Shown piece after piece: positions 16,891 to 24,926 of a stretch of DNA of 52,558 nt. The DNA is from JALZOC01 sp038320555 (GTDB taxonomy: Bacteria; Acidobacteriota; Vicinamibacteria; Vicinamibacterales; 2-12-FULL-66-21): the NCBI GenBank assembly GCA_038320555.1, contig JBBQEJ010000019.1, forward strand, positions 1 to 52,558, given 5' to 3'. The notes under the pieces were generated by a model. The model was given only the letters and a program-made list of their open reading frames with translations, was not told the origin of the DNA and did not search any database. A program made the translations under genes and the position numbers. Every line of letters starts with the position of its first letter. The first letter of the stretch is position 1.

Positions 16891-19257
16891 TTATTCGCCT
16901 CCTCCCTTTTTCTTCGACTCCTGCTTCTTGCCGTCCTTCCCAAATACCCGCGCCCAGAATCCCCGCTTCTTTGGTGGCTCGTCCACTTTCTCGGTGTCCT
17001 TCGACGGCTCTTCGTGATGGACATCAGGCGTCTGTACCGGCTGGTGCACGCCGGTTGTCCCGGCTTGACCTCGTGGGAGACCCACGTCCTCGGGCGGCAC
17101 TGGCTTGCTGGAGTTGCCTGCTCCGAACAACCCGGCGATCCGATCCATGAAGGACGGCGAAGGATGCAGCGGGCACAAATCTGTCGGCAGTGTCCCTTTG
17201 ACGAAGTACTCCGTGTAAATCATCGACCGCGTTTCGGTAAGACCGTCGCGATTCACAACTTCGACGCTGTCGCAGCCGCCGTTGGGGAGTTTGCCGGAGA
17301 TGCGGCAGACGCTTGCCGTGACGACATTCGGCGGCCGCTCGAACCAGTCCGGCTTGTCGCCCTTGGTCGCCGTCTTCATGAAGTTCGCCCAGATCGGCAC
17401 GGCAAGCTCGCCTGCGTAGCCGTTGGCGATGATCGTGGCGGGCTGATCGAATCCAATCCACACGCCGGTCACGAGATGCGGCGTAAAGCCGACGAACCAG
17501 GCATCGACATAGTTGTTCGTCGTGCCGGTCTTGCCGGCGGCCGGCAGCACGAACCCGGCCTGTCTCGCGCGATACGCGGTCCCGGCATTGACGACGTCGG
17601 CGAGCATGCTCGACATCAGGAATGCGGTCGCCTCGCTGACTGCGCGATGCGACGAGCCCAGATCCTGAAAGAGCACATGGCCATCGCTGTCTTCCACGCG
17701 ACGGATCAGCACGGGCTGATGCACGACGCCGGCGTTGGCGAACGCGCCGTATGCGGCCGTGAGCGACATCAGGGTCACGTCGCCCGCCCCGAGCGCCAGC
17801 GACGGGACGCTCGGCGGCGTCCCGACGTTCAGCCGTTCCGCGTAGCCGACGGCATTCTTGATGCCGACCGCGTTCAGCAACTGCACCGCCGCGCGGTTGC
17901 TCGAGGTGCGCAGGGCGGTGCGCAGCGTCATCGAGCTGGCGGTCGAGTGTTCATCTTCGGGTACCCAGCCGCCCTGCGGCGTCGCGATCGGATCGTTCAG
18001 ATTGTTGATGACCGTCGCGGGCGAATACCCCGCTTCGAGCGCGGTGGCATAGACGAACGGTTTGAACGCAGAGCCGGACTGACGCTTCGCCTGAACGGCG
18101 CGGTTGAAGCGGCTCTCCTTGAAGTCACGGCCACCCACCATCGCGCGCACGTAACCCGTCGCGGGATCCATCGCGACCAGCGCGCCCTGAAGATACTGCG
18201 GGAGCTCACCCTCCTTGATCGGCGTGTCCTTGCCGCGGCGCGGGTGTTTGAATCCCGGACGACGCTCGACGTCGACAAGGCCCTTCTCGACGAGCGTCTC
18301 GGCTGTCTGCTGGAGCCCGGCGTCGAGCGTTGTGTAAACTCGCAGGCCGCCTTGGTACACGCGCTGCCAGCCGAATCGATCGATGAGGTCGCGACGAACC
18401 TGCTCCTTGAAATACTGTCCGGACGATTCCTCGATCTCGAGGCCGTTCATGAGGGTGACGGGCGACTGCCTGGCCCGATCGGCTGTCGGGCGATCGATGG
18501 CGCCCGTCGACACCATCGCCTGCAGCACGATGGTGCGCCGCGCGATGGCGCGATCGAGATTCACGGACGGGGCGTAGCTTGACGGCAACTGGATGAGTCC
18601 CGCGAGCAGTGCCGCCTCGGGAACGGTGAGATCGCTGGCAGGCTTCCCGAAATAGCCCCTCGATGCGGTCTCGACACCGTAGAATCCGCCGCCGAGGTAC
18701 ACCTTATTCAGATACAGCTCGAGGATCTCGTCCTTGCTGTACATCTTTTCGATGTACGCGGCCAGAATGACTTCCTTCAGTTTGCGCCGGTAGGTCTTGT
18801 CGCGGCTCAGAAAGCTTTGGCGCGCGAGCTGTTGGGTGATGGTACTTCCCCCCTCGGCGCGCCGTCCTTCTTCGAAGTTCCTGACGACCGCGGCCGCCAC
18901 GCGCACGGCATCCACGCCGCTGTGTTCGTAGAAGCGCTGATCCTCGACCGAGACGACTGCCTTGATCAGGTTCGGCGACATCTTCCCGATGGGAATCTCG
19001 ATCCGCTGTTCCTTGAAGATGGTGAACGCGGGCTTGTCGGCGGCGTCGAGGATCGTCGTCGCCTGGACCATGTCTCCGATCGCCTTGAGCGCCTTCTTGT
19101 CAGGCAGGCCGGCGGTCAGTTCGTAGCTGAACCATATCCCCCAACCCCCCACCATGAAGGAGAGCGCCGCAATGGCCGCAACCAGGCCCACGAGGATCCG
19201 GGGCCGGCCAGCAAGGGCGTTATGGACGAATTCGAGCCGGGGGAGACGGAGGTACAT
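16891..19257 (-). CDS. mrcA: Penicillin-binding protein 1A, bifunctional
   Basis: 788 residues, with an N-terminal membrane anchor (about 22-46). The glycosyltransferase-51 domain shows Glu105 in VEDQRFYEHSG and GGSTITQQLARQ (137-148). The transpeptidase domain carries Ser396-x-x-Lys399 (SGSAFKPF), Ser452-Ser453-Asn454 and Lys576-Thr-Gly (KTGTTN). All catalytic motifs are intact, so it should both polymerise and cross-link peptidoglycan in the periplasm. The C-terminal 80 residues are low complexity and end in a lysine-rich tail (PKKRGFWARVFGKDGKK). It is the first gene of an eight-gene minus-strand run that continues to 10772. Confidence 0.95.
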   Translation of the reverse strand: MYLRLPRLEFVHNALAGRPRILVGLVAAIAALSFMVGGWGIWFSYELTAGLPDKKALKAIGDMVQATTILDAADKPAFTIFKEQRIEIPIGKMSPNLIKAVVSVEDQRFYEHSGVDAVRVAAAVVRNFEEGRRAEGGSTITQQLARQSFLSRDKTYRRKLKEVILAAYIEKMYSKDEILELYLNKVYLGGGFYGVETASRGYFGKPASDLTVPEAALLAGLIQLPSSYAPSVNLDRAIARRTIVLQAMVSTGAIDRPTADRARQSPVTLMNGLEIEESSGQYFKEQVRRDLIDRFGWQRVYQGGLRVYTTLDAGLQQTAETLVEKGLVDVERRPGFKHPRRGKDTPIKEGELPQYLQGALVAMDPATGYVRAMVGGRDFKESRFNRAVQAKRQSGSAFKPFVYATALEAGYSPATVINNLNDPIATPQGGWVPEDEHSTASSMTLRTALRTSSNRAAVQLLNAVGIKNAVGYAERLNVGTPPSVPSLALGAGDVTLMSLTAAYGAFANAGVVHQPVLIRRVEDSDGHVLFQDLGSSHRAVSEATAFLMSSMLADVVNAGTAYRARQAGFVLPAAGKTGTTNNYVDAWFVGFTPHLVTGVWIGFDQPATIIANGYAGELAVPIWANFMKTATKGDKPDWFERPPNVVTASVCRISGKLPNGGCDSVEVVNRDGLTETRSMIYTEYFVKGTLPTDLCPLHPSPSFMDRIAGLFGAGNSSKPVPPEDVGLPRGQAGTTGVHQPVQTPDVHHEEPSKDTEKVDEPPKKRGFWARVFGKDGKKQESKKKGGGE

Positions 19258-19332
19258 CGGTTACACCGTACGCAAGAAGAAGACCCGAGCGTCGATCGTC
19301 GATGGAGACGAACGGACGAGCTGACTGTCTCA

Positions 19333-19367
19333 ATCGTCAACGCTCTTTCAATATTGTAGTTGACGAT
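19333..19367. repeat. Inverted repeat upstream of the PBP1A gene
   Basis: ATCGTCAAC (19333-19341) and GTTGACGAT (19359-19367) form perfect 9-base arms around a 17-base AT-rich centre that contains AATATT. It lies about 75 bases upstream of the PBP1A start, where an operator or promoter would be expected. On the minus strand TACAAT inside the centre could be a -10 box. Confidence 0.45.
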
Positions 19368-19445
19368 CGACGTGTTCGTCGGTCGCCGCGAGGCTTTCCA
19401 CGACAAACAAATCAGCGATCGAAAAGGGTCACGCGGAGGCGAGAT

Positions 19446-20348
19446 TCATGCTCCCTGGAATACAGCGTCGCGCACACCCCGTACTCCTACGGAGGCGCGA
19501 TACACACCACCGGCCTCCGGCGTGCGCGCCAGCTCATCGCCACTCATCTCCTGTCGCGAGGACGTCACGTAGAGATCATCCAGTGCGTCGCCACCGAAGA
19601 CGACGCATGTCGGGTTCTTCGCAGGCACGCTGATTTCGGCAAGCCGGCGGCCATCCGGCGCGTACTGCCGGACGAGGCCGGCGCCCCACGCCGCATTCCA
19701 CAAGCAGCCGTCGGTATCGATCACCGAGCCATCAGGCAGGCCCTCGCCCGCTTCGAGACGCACGAACTCGCGGAGATTCGCGACACCGGCCGACGTGGCG
19801 TCGTAGTCGCATTGACGGATGCGGGCTGTCGGCGAGTCGCAGAAGTACATCGTGCGGCCGTCGAGGCTGAAGCAGATGCTATTGGGAATCACCACGCCGC
19901 CAAGATCGAGCCGGCGCAACCCGTGCCGCGAGGAATACTGATAGAAACTACCGCTGGAGCCGTCCTGCGCTTCGTTGAACGTGCCGAACACGAAGTTGCC
20001 CGCGCGGTCGGTGCGGCCGTCGTTGATTCTCGTGCGCGGTACGCCGGGCTCCACGGAGACCACCCGCTCGAGGCGAAGCACCGCGCCGGCCGCGGTGTCG
20101 AGATCGGCAAGAAACAGACCCTTTGCAAGCCCGAGCAGCAGGCGTCCCGATTCGCAGATTGCCAGCGACCCGAGTCGATCCGGCAGCATCCAGGTACGGG
20201 TCCCGTTGTCAGCGGCGTCGTGCATCCACAGCGTGGACAGCTGGATGTCGGTCCACAGAAGGGCACGGCGTTTCTCGTACCAGAGAATGCCCTCACCGAG
20301 CGTGCAGCGGCAATCGACGAACAGCGTGGCCTGAGCCGGGTTGTGCAT
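19446..20348 (-). CDS. SMP-30/gluconolactonase family lactonase
   Basis: 300 residues from the ATG at 20348 (MHNPAQATLFVDCRCTLGEGILW). It is a six-bladed beta-propeller lactonase of the kind that opens sugar lactones (gluconolactone, arabinonolactone). Metal-ligand positions can be recognised: Glu in LGEGILW, Asn in INDGRTDRAGNFVFGTFNE, and Asn/Asp in VIPNSICFSLDGRTMYFCDSP and EGLPDGSVIDTDGCLWNAAWG. It starts 11 bases after the SDR gene, so the two are probably one operon for sequential oxidation and ring-opening of a sugar. Confidence 0.9.
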   Translation of the reverse strand: MHNPAQATLFVDCRCTLGEGILWYEKRRALLWTDIQLSTLWMHDAADNGTRTWMLPDRLGSLAICESGRLLLGLAKGLFLADLDTAAGAVLRLERVVSVEPGVPRTRINDGRTDRAGNFVFGTFNEAQDGSSGSFYQYSSRHGLRRLDLGGVVIPNSICFSLDGRTMYFCDSPTARIRQCDYDATSAGVANLREFVRLEAGEGLPDGSVIDTDGCLWNAAWGAGLVRQYAPDGRRLAEISVPAKNPTCVVFGGDALDDLYVTSSRQEMSGDELARTPEAGGVYRASVGVRGVRDAVFQGA

Positions 20349-20359
20349 TGCGACAGCCC

Positions 20360-21151
20360 TCAGCGATCTGCATGTCTTTGTTGGACCCAGGGCGGCTGCG
20401 AGAACAGCCCGCCGTCGACCCAGATGGTTTGTCCGCTGATGAAGGATGCCTCCGGGCTCGCGAGGAATGCGACCGCGCGCGCCACGTCGAGCGGATACCC
20501 CACGCGGCCGAGCGGCGTCACCGCGCCCCACGTCCCCGCATAATCGGGCAGCTCCGCCTTCGTACGTTCGATCTCGATAGCGCCGGGAGCGACACAGTTC
20601 ACGCGAATCGCATGCGGACCGAGCTCCACCGCTGCGACCTTCGTGAACATCTCGATGCCCCCCTTGCTTGCCGTATAGGCCACGAGATTCGGGAATGGGA
20701 TCTTGTTGCAGCCCGATCCGATGTTGACGATCGATCCGCCGCCGTGATCCTTCATGTACCGCGCGGCGGCCTGCGTGCACAGGAAACACCCCTTGAGGTT
20801 CGTGTCGATCACCGCGTCCCACTCCGCCTCGGTCACATCGAGAAGCGGCTTCCAGGTCTGCATGCCGGCGTTGTTGACGACGATGTCGAGCGCGCCGAAT
20901 GCGGCAGCCACCCGATCGATCATGGCGGTAACCGCGGAAGACACGCGGATGTCAGCCTCGACCGTCACTGCGTCATGACCCTCCGCGCGAATTTCAGCGA
21001 CGGTTTCTTCGGCCTTGTCCGGCTCCGTGACGTAATTCACCGCCACACGGCACCCGGCGCGCGCGAGCTCCAGTGCGATGCCTCTGCCGATGCCGCGGCC
21101 GGCTCCCGTGACCAGCGCCGCGCGTCCACGAAGCGTCTTATCCATATCCAT
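20360..21151 (-). CDS. SDR-family sugar/alcohol dehydrogenase
   Basis: 263 residues from the ATG at 21151; ATG 21145 (MDKTLRG) is equally possible. It is a classical short-chain dehydrogenase with the cofactor motif TGAGRGIGRG (15-24), NNAG (93-96), and catalytic Ser146, Tyr159 and Lys163 (YTASKGG). The closest general type is glucose 1-dehydrogenase/3-oxoacyl reductase. The product of a sugar 1-dehydrogenase would be a lactone, which the next gene's SMP-30 product could hydrolyse. The sugar identity cannot be read from sequence. Confidence 0.88.
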   Translation of the reverse strand: MDMDKTLRGRAALVTGAGRGIGRGIALELARAGCRVAVNYVTEPDKAEETVAEIRAEGHDAVTVEADIRVSSAVTAMIDRVAAAFGALDIVVNNAGMQTWKPLLDVTEAEWDAVIDTNLKGCFLCTQAAARYMKDHGGGSIVNIGSGCNKIPFPNLVAYTASKGGIEMFTKVAAVELGPHAIRVNCVAPGAIEIERTKAELPDYAGTWGAVTPLGRVGYPLDVARAVAFLASPEASFISGQTIWVDGGLFSQPPWVQQRHADR

Positions 21152-21258
21152 TTCCACGCAAACTTCTAAATCAGGAGTAACGGGAGGAACGAGAGGTTTA
21201 TGGCATGGGTAATACATCAACTGCGCTCATTCGATGCGCCCTTCATTGATCCGCCCTC

Positions 21259-21324
21259 TCACGCTGCCCTTCTAACACGGAAACACGCCGCCTTTGAGGG
21301 CGGTCGAAAGGCGGCGCAGCGTGA
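21259..21324 (-). terminator. Nested hairpin downstream of adk
   Basis: Inner arms CGCCGCCTTT (21286-21295) and AAAGGCGGCG (21307-21316) are perfect with an 11-base loop. Outer arms TCACGCTGC (21259-21267) and GCAGCGTGA (21316-21324) are also perfect, with a bulge on one side. It lies about 90 bases past the adk stop in the adk direction. No strong T run follows, so it may be a REP-like palindrome rather than a true terminator. Confidence 0.45.
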
Positions 21325-21414
21325 CATGAGACGCACTTCTACTCTTGTTCCTCTCGTTCCTCCTGTTCAAGATTTTGACAATAAGTGTTGCCTGAATCGA
21401 GGGCAGAAGACGGA

Positions 21415-22095
21415 TCATGAACGGAGCCGGTCAATATGGGCCGCCATGGCCGCCGCAACCTGGTCCGAATGCTGCCGGCCGTCCACGATGGCAAACGAAG
21501 GCCGTTGCCGGTAGTGCTCGATGACAGGCGTCGCGTACGCCGCATACGTCGCCAGACGATGGCGCACGGTTTCAGGCTCGTCGTCGGGCCGGCGCACCAG
21601 GTTGCCGCCGCAGTACGGGCATGGCTCGCTGTCGGGATGGAGCGCATCGGACACCGACTGCGTGAGCCGGCAGGCGTCGCAGACGCGGCGCGTCCCCATG
21701 CGCCTGACAATCTCGGCGTCCGGCACATCGATGAGCACGACGATCACCAGTGCCGCGCCCATCATCTCGTCGAGCGCGCCCGACTGCCCGGCAGTGCGCG
21801 GAAAGCCGTCGAGCACGAACCCTCGTGCAGTATCGGGATGCGCGACCCGCTCACGCACCAGATCGGTCATCAGGTCGTCGCTGACCAGAGAGCCCTTCAC
21901 CAGCGTATCCGCGACCTGTCGGCCCAATTCGGAGCCTGCGCGAACGGCACCGCGAAGGATCTCGCCGGTCGAGATATGCGGGATCTCATAGCGTTCGGCG
22001 AGGCGCACGGCCTGGGTGCCTTTGCCGCATCCAGGCGGACCAATCAGGACGACATTCACCGTCGTGCTGCCGTCAGCGCTGCCGGGTCCGGTCAT
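21415..22095 (-). CDS. adk: Adenylate kinase
   Basis: 226 residues. It interconverts ATP, ADP and AMP. The P-loop GPPGCGKGT (19-27), HISTGEILR, LDGFPRT (95-101) and the RRPDDEPETVRHRL arginine segment are all present. The LID domain is the zinc-binding type with Cys139, Cys142, Cys159 and Cys162 (CDAC ... CPYC). The N-terminus has about 13 extra residues before the first strand, so the true start might be an internal codon. It is divergent from the radical SAM gene with about 130 bases between them. Confidence 0.93.
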   Translation of the reverse strand: MTGPGSADGSTTVNVVLIGPPGCGKGTQAVRLAERYEIPHISTGEILRGAVRAGSELGRQVADTLVKGSLVSDDLMTDLVRERVAHPDTARGFVLDGFPRTAGQSGALDEMMGAALVIVVLIDVPDAEIVRRMGTRRVCDACRLTQSVSDALHPDSEPCPYCGGNLVRRPDDEPETVRHRLATYAAYATPVIEHYRQRPSFAIVDGRQHSDQVAAAMAAHIDRLRS

Positions 22096-22225
22096 CTGCG
22101 GCGCGGAGTGAGAGGCCCGTGGAAGGTCATAACGCCGTCATTGTGACACGGACGGTTGGTTGGGCTTATCATGCGGATCGCAATCGGCTGCGACTACACT
22201 AGCTCGACGTTCCGTCGGAGAGGCC

Positions 22226-23839
22226 ATGAACATTCTGCTGCTCTCGATGCCCGATTCGTTCGAGCACACACCGTCCATCACAATCCGGATGCCCAACGGG
22301 GCGCTCGCCTCGCTCGCCGGGAACCTCGACCCGCACCATCATGTCGCGATTGCCGACCTCGTGCTGGCGCAGTCCTCGGTGCGCCGCACAGTCGAGCGCC
22401 TCATATCGGAACACCAGCCGGACGTCGTCGGCCTTTCGGTGATGACGTTCCAGCGGTCGACCGCTCGTCGCATTATTGCGCTCGTGCGATCGCTGAAGCC
22501 AGACGTGCGCGTCGTCGTGGGCGGGTACGACCCCAGTCTGGCGCCCGACGCATGGACGCATCCGGACCTCGGGGTCGACCTCATCGTCCGAGGCGAAGGG
22601 GACGTGACGTTTCGCGAGGCGATCCGCGCGCTCGACGAAGGACGCCCGCTCGACGATATCGCGGGGATCTGGTTCCGCGACGGCGACGACTTCCGCCGCA
22701 ACCCGTCGCGCACGATCGCCAGCCTCGGGCAGGGGACGATCCGGCTGCCCAATCGCGCGGCGCGAGTCCTTTCCGGCTACACCATGATGGGCCGCCCGAT
22801 CGACGTCGTCGAGACATCCCGCGGCTGCACGTTCGACTGCAGTTTCTGCTCGATCATCGAAATGCGGGGACGCAATTTCCACCGGTTCCCGATCGAGCGG
22901 GTGATCGAAGACATCTCGGACGCCTCGGCTCGCGGCGCGCGCAGCCTCTTCATCGTCGACGACAACGTCACGCTCGACGTCCCGCGATTCGAGGAGCTTT
23001 GCCGCGCGATTATCCGCGCCAAACTGAACCGGATCGACTACCTCGTGCAGGCGATGACCGCGTCGATCGCGACCCACGGCGCGCGGCTCGCGCCGCTGAT
23101 GAAGGAGGCGGGATTCCGCTACGTGTTCCTCGGCATCGAGAACGTGCTCGACGAGGATCTGGCGTTCCTCAAGGCGAAGGCCAAGAACAGCCGCCAGCAG
23201 CAGGGGATGCGCACGAACACGGCCATCGCCGCCGTGAACCTGCTCCACCGTCATGGGATGCTCGTGGTCGGCGGGTTGATTGTTGGAAACCCTGACGACC
23301 GACGGGAGTCGATTGCCGCCAACCTGGAATTCGCGCGGAGGTACGTGGACTGGCCGTATATCCAGCACCCGACTCCGTACCCCGGTACTCCCATGACCAG
23401 TGACTTCGTGAAGCGGGGGCTGATCGTCAATTCACGCCTCGAGGAATACGACGGTACGACCGCCGTGACGCGGAGCGCGCACCTTTCGTCGGAGGAGATC
23501 GAGTACATGCGGTGGAAGGCGGAACGCTGGATGAAGGTCCGGCATCTCCCTGCTGTGTTGCGGCACGATCCGCTGTACGTACTGCGGAACGGCCGTCGTA
23601 TGCTCGCGCACACGTTCCGAGGGACGACCTGGCGATCCGCGCTCGGCCTGGAGGACAGCCGAGCGGCGTTCCGGCGTTATCGCGCGATCCGTGAGGCCGA
23701 GAGACATTACGTGGAGTGGCCAGACCCGATCAGTCCGGCCGGCTCGATGGACTCGGGCCGGCGCGGCGACCCGCCGGCCGCTTCGGCAGCGTTCAATAAA
23801 CGGAGGTCGTCCTTGCCTCATACCCAACATGGAGTTTGA
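22226..23839 (+). CDS. B12-binding-type radical SAM protein
   Basis: 537 residues from the ATG at 22226, preceded by GGAGAGG. The N-terminal 130 residues have the Rossmann-like fold of a B12-binding domain (NILLLSMPDSFEH ... DVVGLSVMTFQRSTARRI ... VVGGYDPSLAP ... DLIVRGEGDVTFREAI) but lack the classical DxHxxG cobalamin ligand. The radical SAM cluster motif is C201-x-x-x-C205-x-x-C208 (RGCTFDCSFCS), followed by IFIVDDNVT. This group includes BchE-like and hopanoid C-methylating enzymes; the reaction here is unknown. No obvious partner gene is adjacent. It overlaps the first bases of the decayed kinase gene. Confidence 0.85.
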   Translation: MNILLLSMPDSFEHTPSITIRMPNGALASLAGNLDPHHHVAIADLVLAQSSVRRTVERLISEHQPDVVGLSVMTFQRSTARRIIALVRSLKPDVRVVVGGYDPSLAPDAWTHPDLGVDLIVRGEGDVTFREAIRALDEGRPLDDIAGIWFRDGDDFRRNPSRTIASLGQGTIRLPNRAARVLSGYTMMGRPIDVVETSRGCTFDCSFCSIIEMRGRNFHRFPIERVIEDISDASARGARSLFIVDDNVTLDVPRFEELCRAIIRAKLNRIDYLVQAMTASIATHGARLAPLMKEAGFRYVFLGIENVLDEDLAFLKAKAKNSRQQQGMRTNTAIAAVNLLHRHGMLVVGGLIVGNPDDRRESIAANLEFARRYVDWPYIQHPTPYPGTPMTSDFVKRGLIVNSRLEEYDGTTAVTRSAHLSSEEIEYMRWKAERWMKVRHLPAVLRHDPLYVLRNGRRMLAHTFRGTTWRSALGLEDSRAAFRRYRAIREAERHYVEWPDPISPAGSMDSGRRGDPPAASAAFNKRRSSLPHTQHGV

Positions 23840-24614
23840 GCAACTTCGTCTGCTGGTCGAACAGCTGCCGGCCATGCTGTGGACGACCGACGAAGCTCAC
23901 TGTCACAGCCATCGGTGGCGCCGCGTACGCGTCGCTGACTGATACGGCGAGGTGATCGCGGAGGACATCACCGCGCGACGCGCTCTCGAAGATGAGCTGC
24001 GCCTGCGGGCGCGTCTCTTTGAACCGTTCTTTACGACGAAAGAACGAGGGCGCGGCACGGGGCTTGGACTTGCGACGGTGTATGGCGTCGTGCGCCAGAG
24101 CGGCGGATTTATCTGGGTTGACAGCGTGCTCGGCCAGGGCACGAGCTTCACGCTCGATTTCCCGCGCGCGGCCGACGTGGGGGACAGTCGGAGTCTACCG
24201 GCCGAGCAGCGGACCATCCCGGGCGCCGGTGAACCCATCCTGCTCGTCGAAGATTTGCTTTCAGTTCGTACCGTGATGCGCGAATGGCTGGCACGCAACG
24301 GCTATCGGATCCTCGAGGCCGATAGCGGGGAAACAGCCCTCAAATTGACTGACAGCTTCCACAGTTCGATCGACTTGTTATTGACCGACGTCGTCATGCC
24401 GGCGATGAGCGGACGTGAATTAGCACGACGCGTGCAGGTGCTGCGCCCTGAGGTCCGCGTGTTGTACACCTCCGGATCCACCGACGATCTCATCGCCCAC
24501 CACGGCGTGCTCGAGGCCGGCCTGTCATTCCTGCAGAAGCCCTTTACACAGCAGCAGCTGCTCCAGAAGCTCCGCGAGGTGCTCGACCATGGCCGGCCAT
24601 TTTCGATCGGATGA
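23829..24614 (+). pseudogene. Decayed hybrid histidine kinase (PAS remnant, truncated ATPase, receiver)
   Basis: It starts like a PAS domain (MEFEQLRLLVEQLPAMLWTTDE). A one-base shift near 23895 then moves the expected continuation (LTVTAIGGAAYASLTDTAR) into another frame, and a second change near 23940 moves it to a third (YGEVIAEDITARRALEDELR). The dimerisation/H-box domain and most of the ATPase are missing. The text jumps from EDELR straight to ARLFEPFFTTKERGRGTGLGLATVYGVV, the F- and G2-boxes. The C-terminal receiver is complete (LLLTDVVMP with the phospho-acceptor Asp, YTSG, LQKPF). No phosphorylatable His remains. The segment from GTG 23952 could still produce a 220-residue receiver protein. 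Confidence 0.8.
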
Positions 24615-24630
24615 GCGGCTTGCGGGAGAC

Positions 24631-24897
24631 GATCTCGCGCAGAGAGATCTCGCGCAGAGACGCGGCGAACGCTGAAGATGGCTGCTGACTGCCATTCCGC
24701 CGACGCCGGCCTTGGGCTGCCTTGGGCCGGCGTATCGGGCGCGGGTTGAGATCGGAAACACAAGCGCCCTCTGCCGCTGAGGCGTTCGTGTTTCCAATCT
24801 CAACACGCGCTCACCCGCGCGAAGCGCGGTCGGCGGAATGTGCTGGGCAGCCTCTTCTCTTACGCGTTTTCTCCGCGCTCTTGGCGGCCTCTGCGCG
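24631..24897. repeat. Composite palindromic intergenic element, copy 1
   Basis: It opens with a 15-base tandem duplication, GATCTCGCGCAGAGA x2 (24631-24660). A hairpin follows, CGCCGGCC/GGCCGGCG (24704-24732), then a long imperfect hairpin with 32-base arms (24737-24768 and 24781-24812, about five mismatches, 12-base loop) containing GAGATCGGAAACAC. It ends in TCTCCGCGCTCTTGGCGGCC-TCTGCGCG (about 24865-24895). The same words recur in the element before padR at 49.6-49.9 kb. It sits between the decayed kinase and the convergent PQQ gene and may also act as a terminator for both. Confidence 0.65.
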
Positions 24898-24926
24898 AAA
24901 CTCGTGAGCTGTGGAAGCTGCCCAAA

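Noticed and set aside
16840..18582. 580-residue frame on the plus strand
   Set aside because: Antisense to the PBP1A gene, whose catalytic motifs are all intact.
22199..23368. 389-residue frame on the minus strand
   Set aside because: Antisense to the radical SAM gene, with His/Asp/Arg-rich composition and no motif.
24631..24660. Tandem 15-mers considered as a CRISPR fragment
   Set aside because: Only two units, no spacers, no cas genes in the window.
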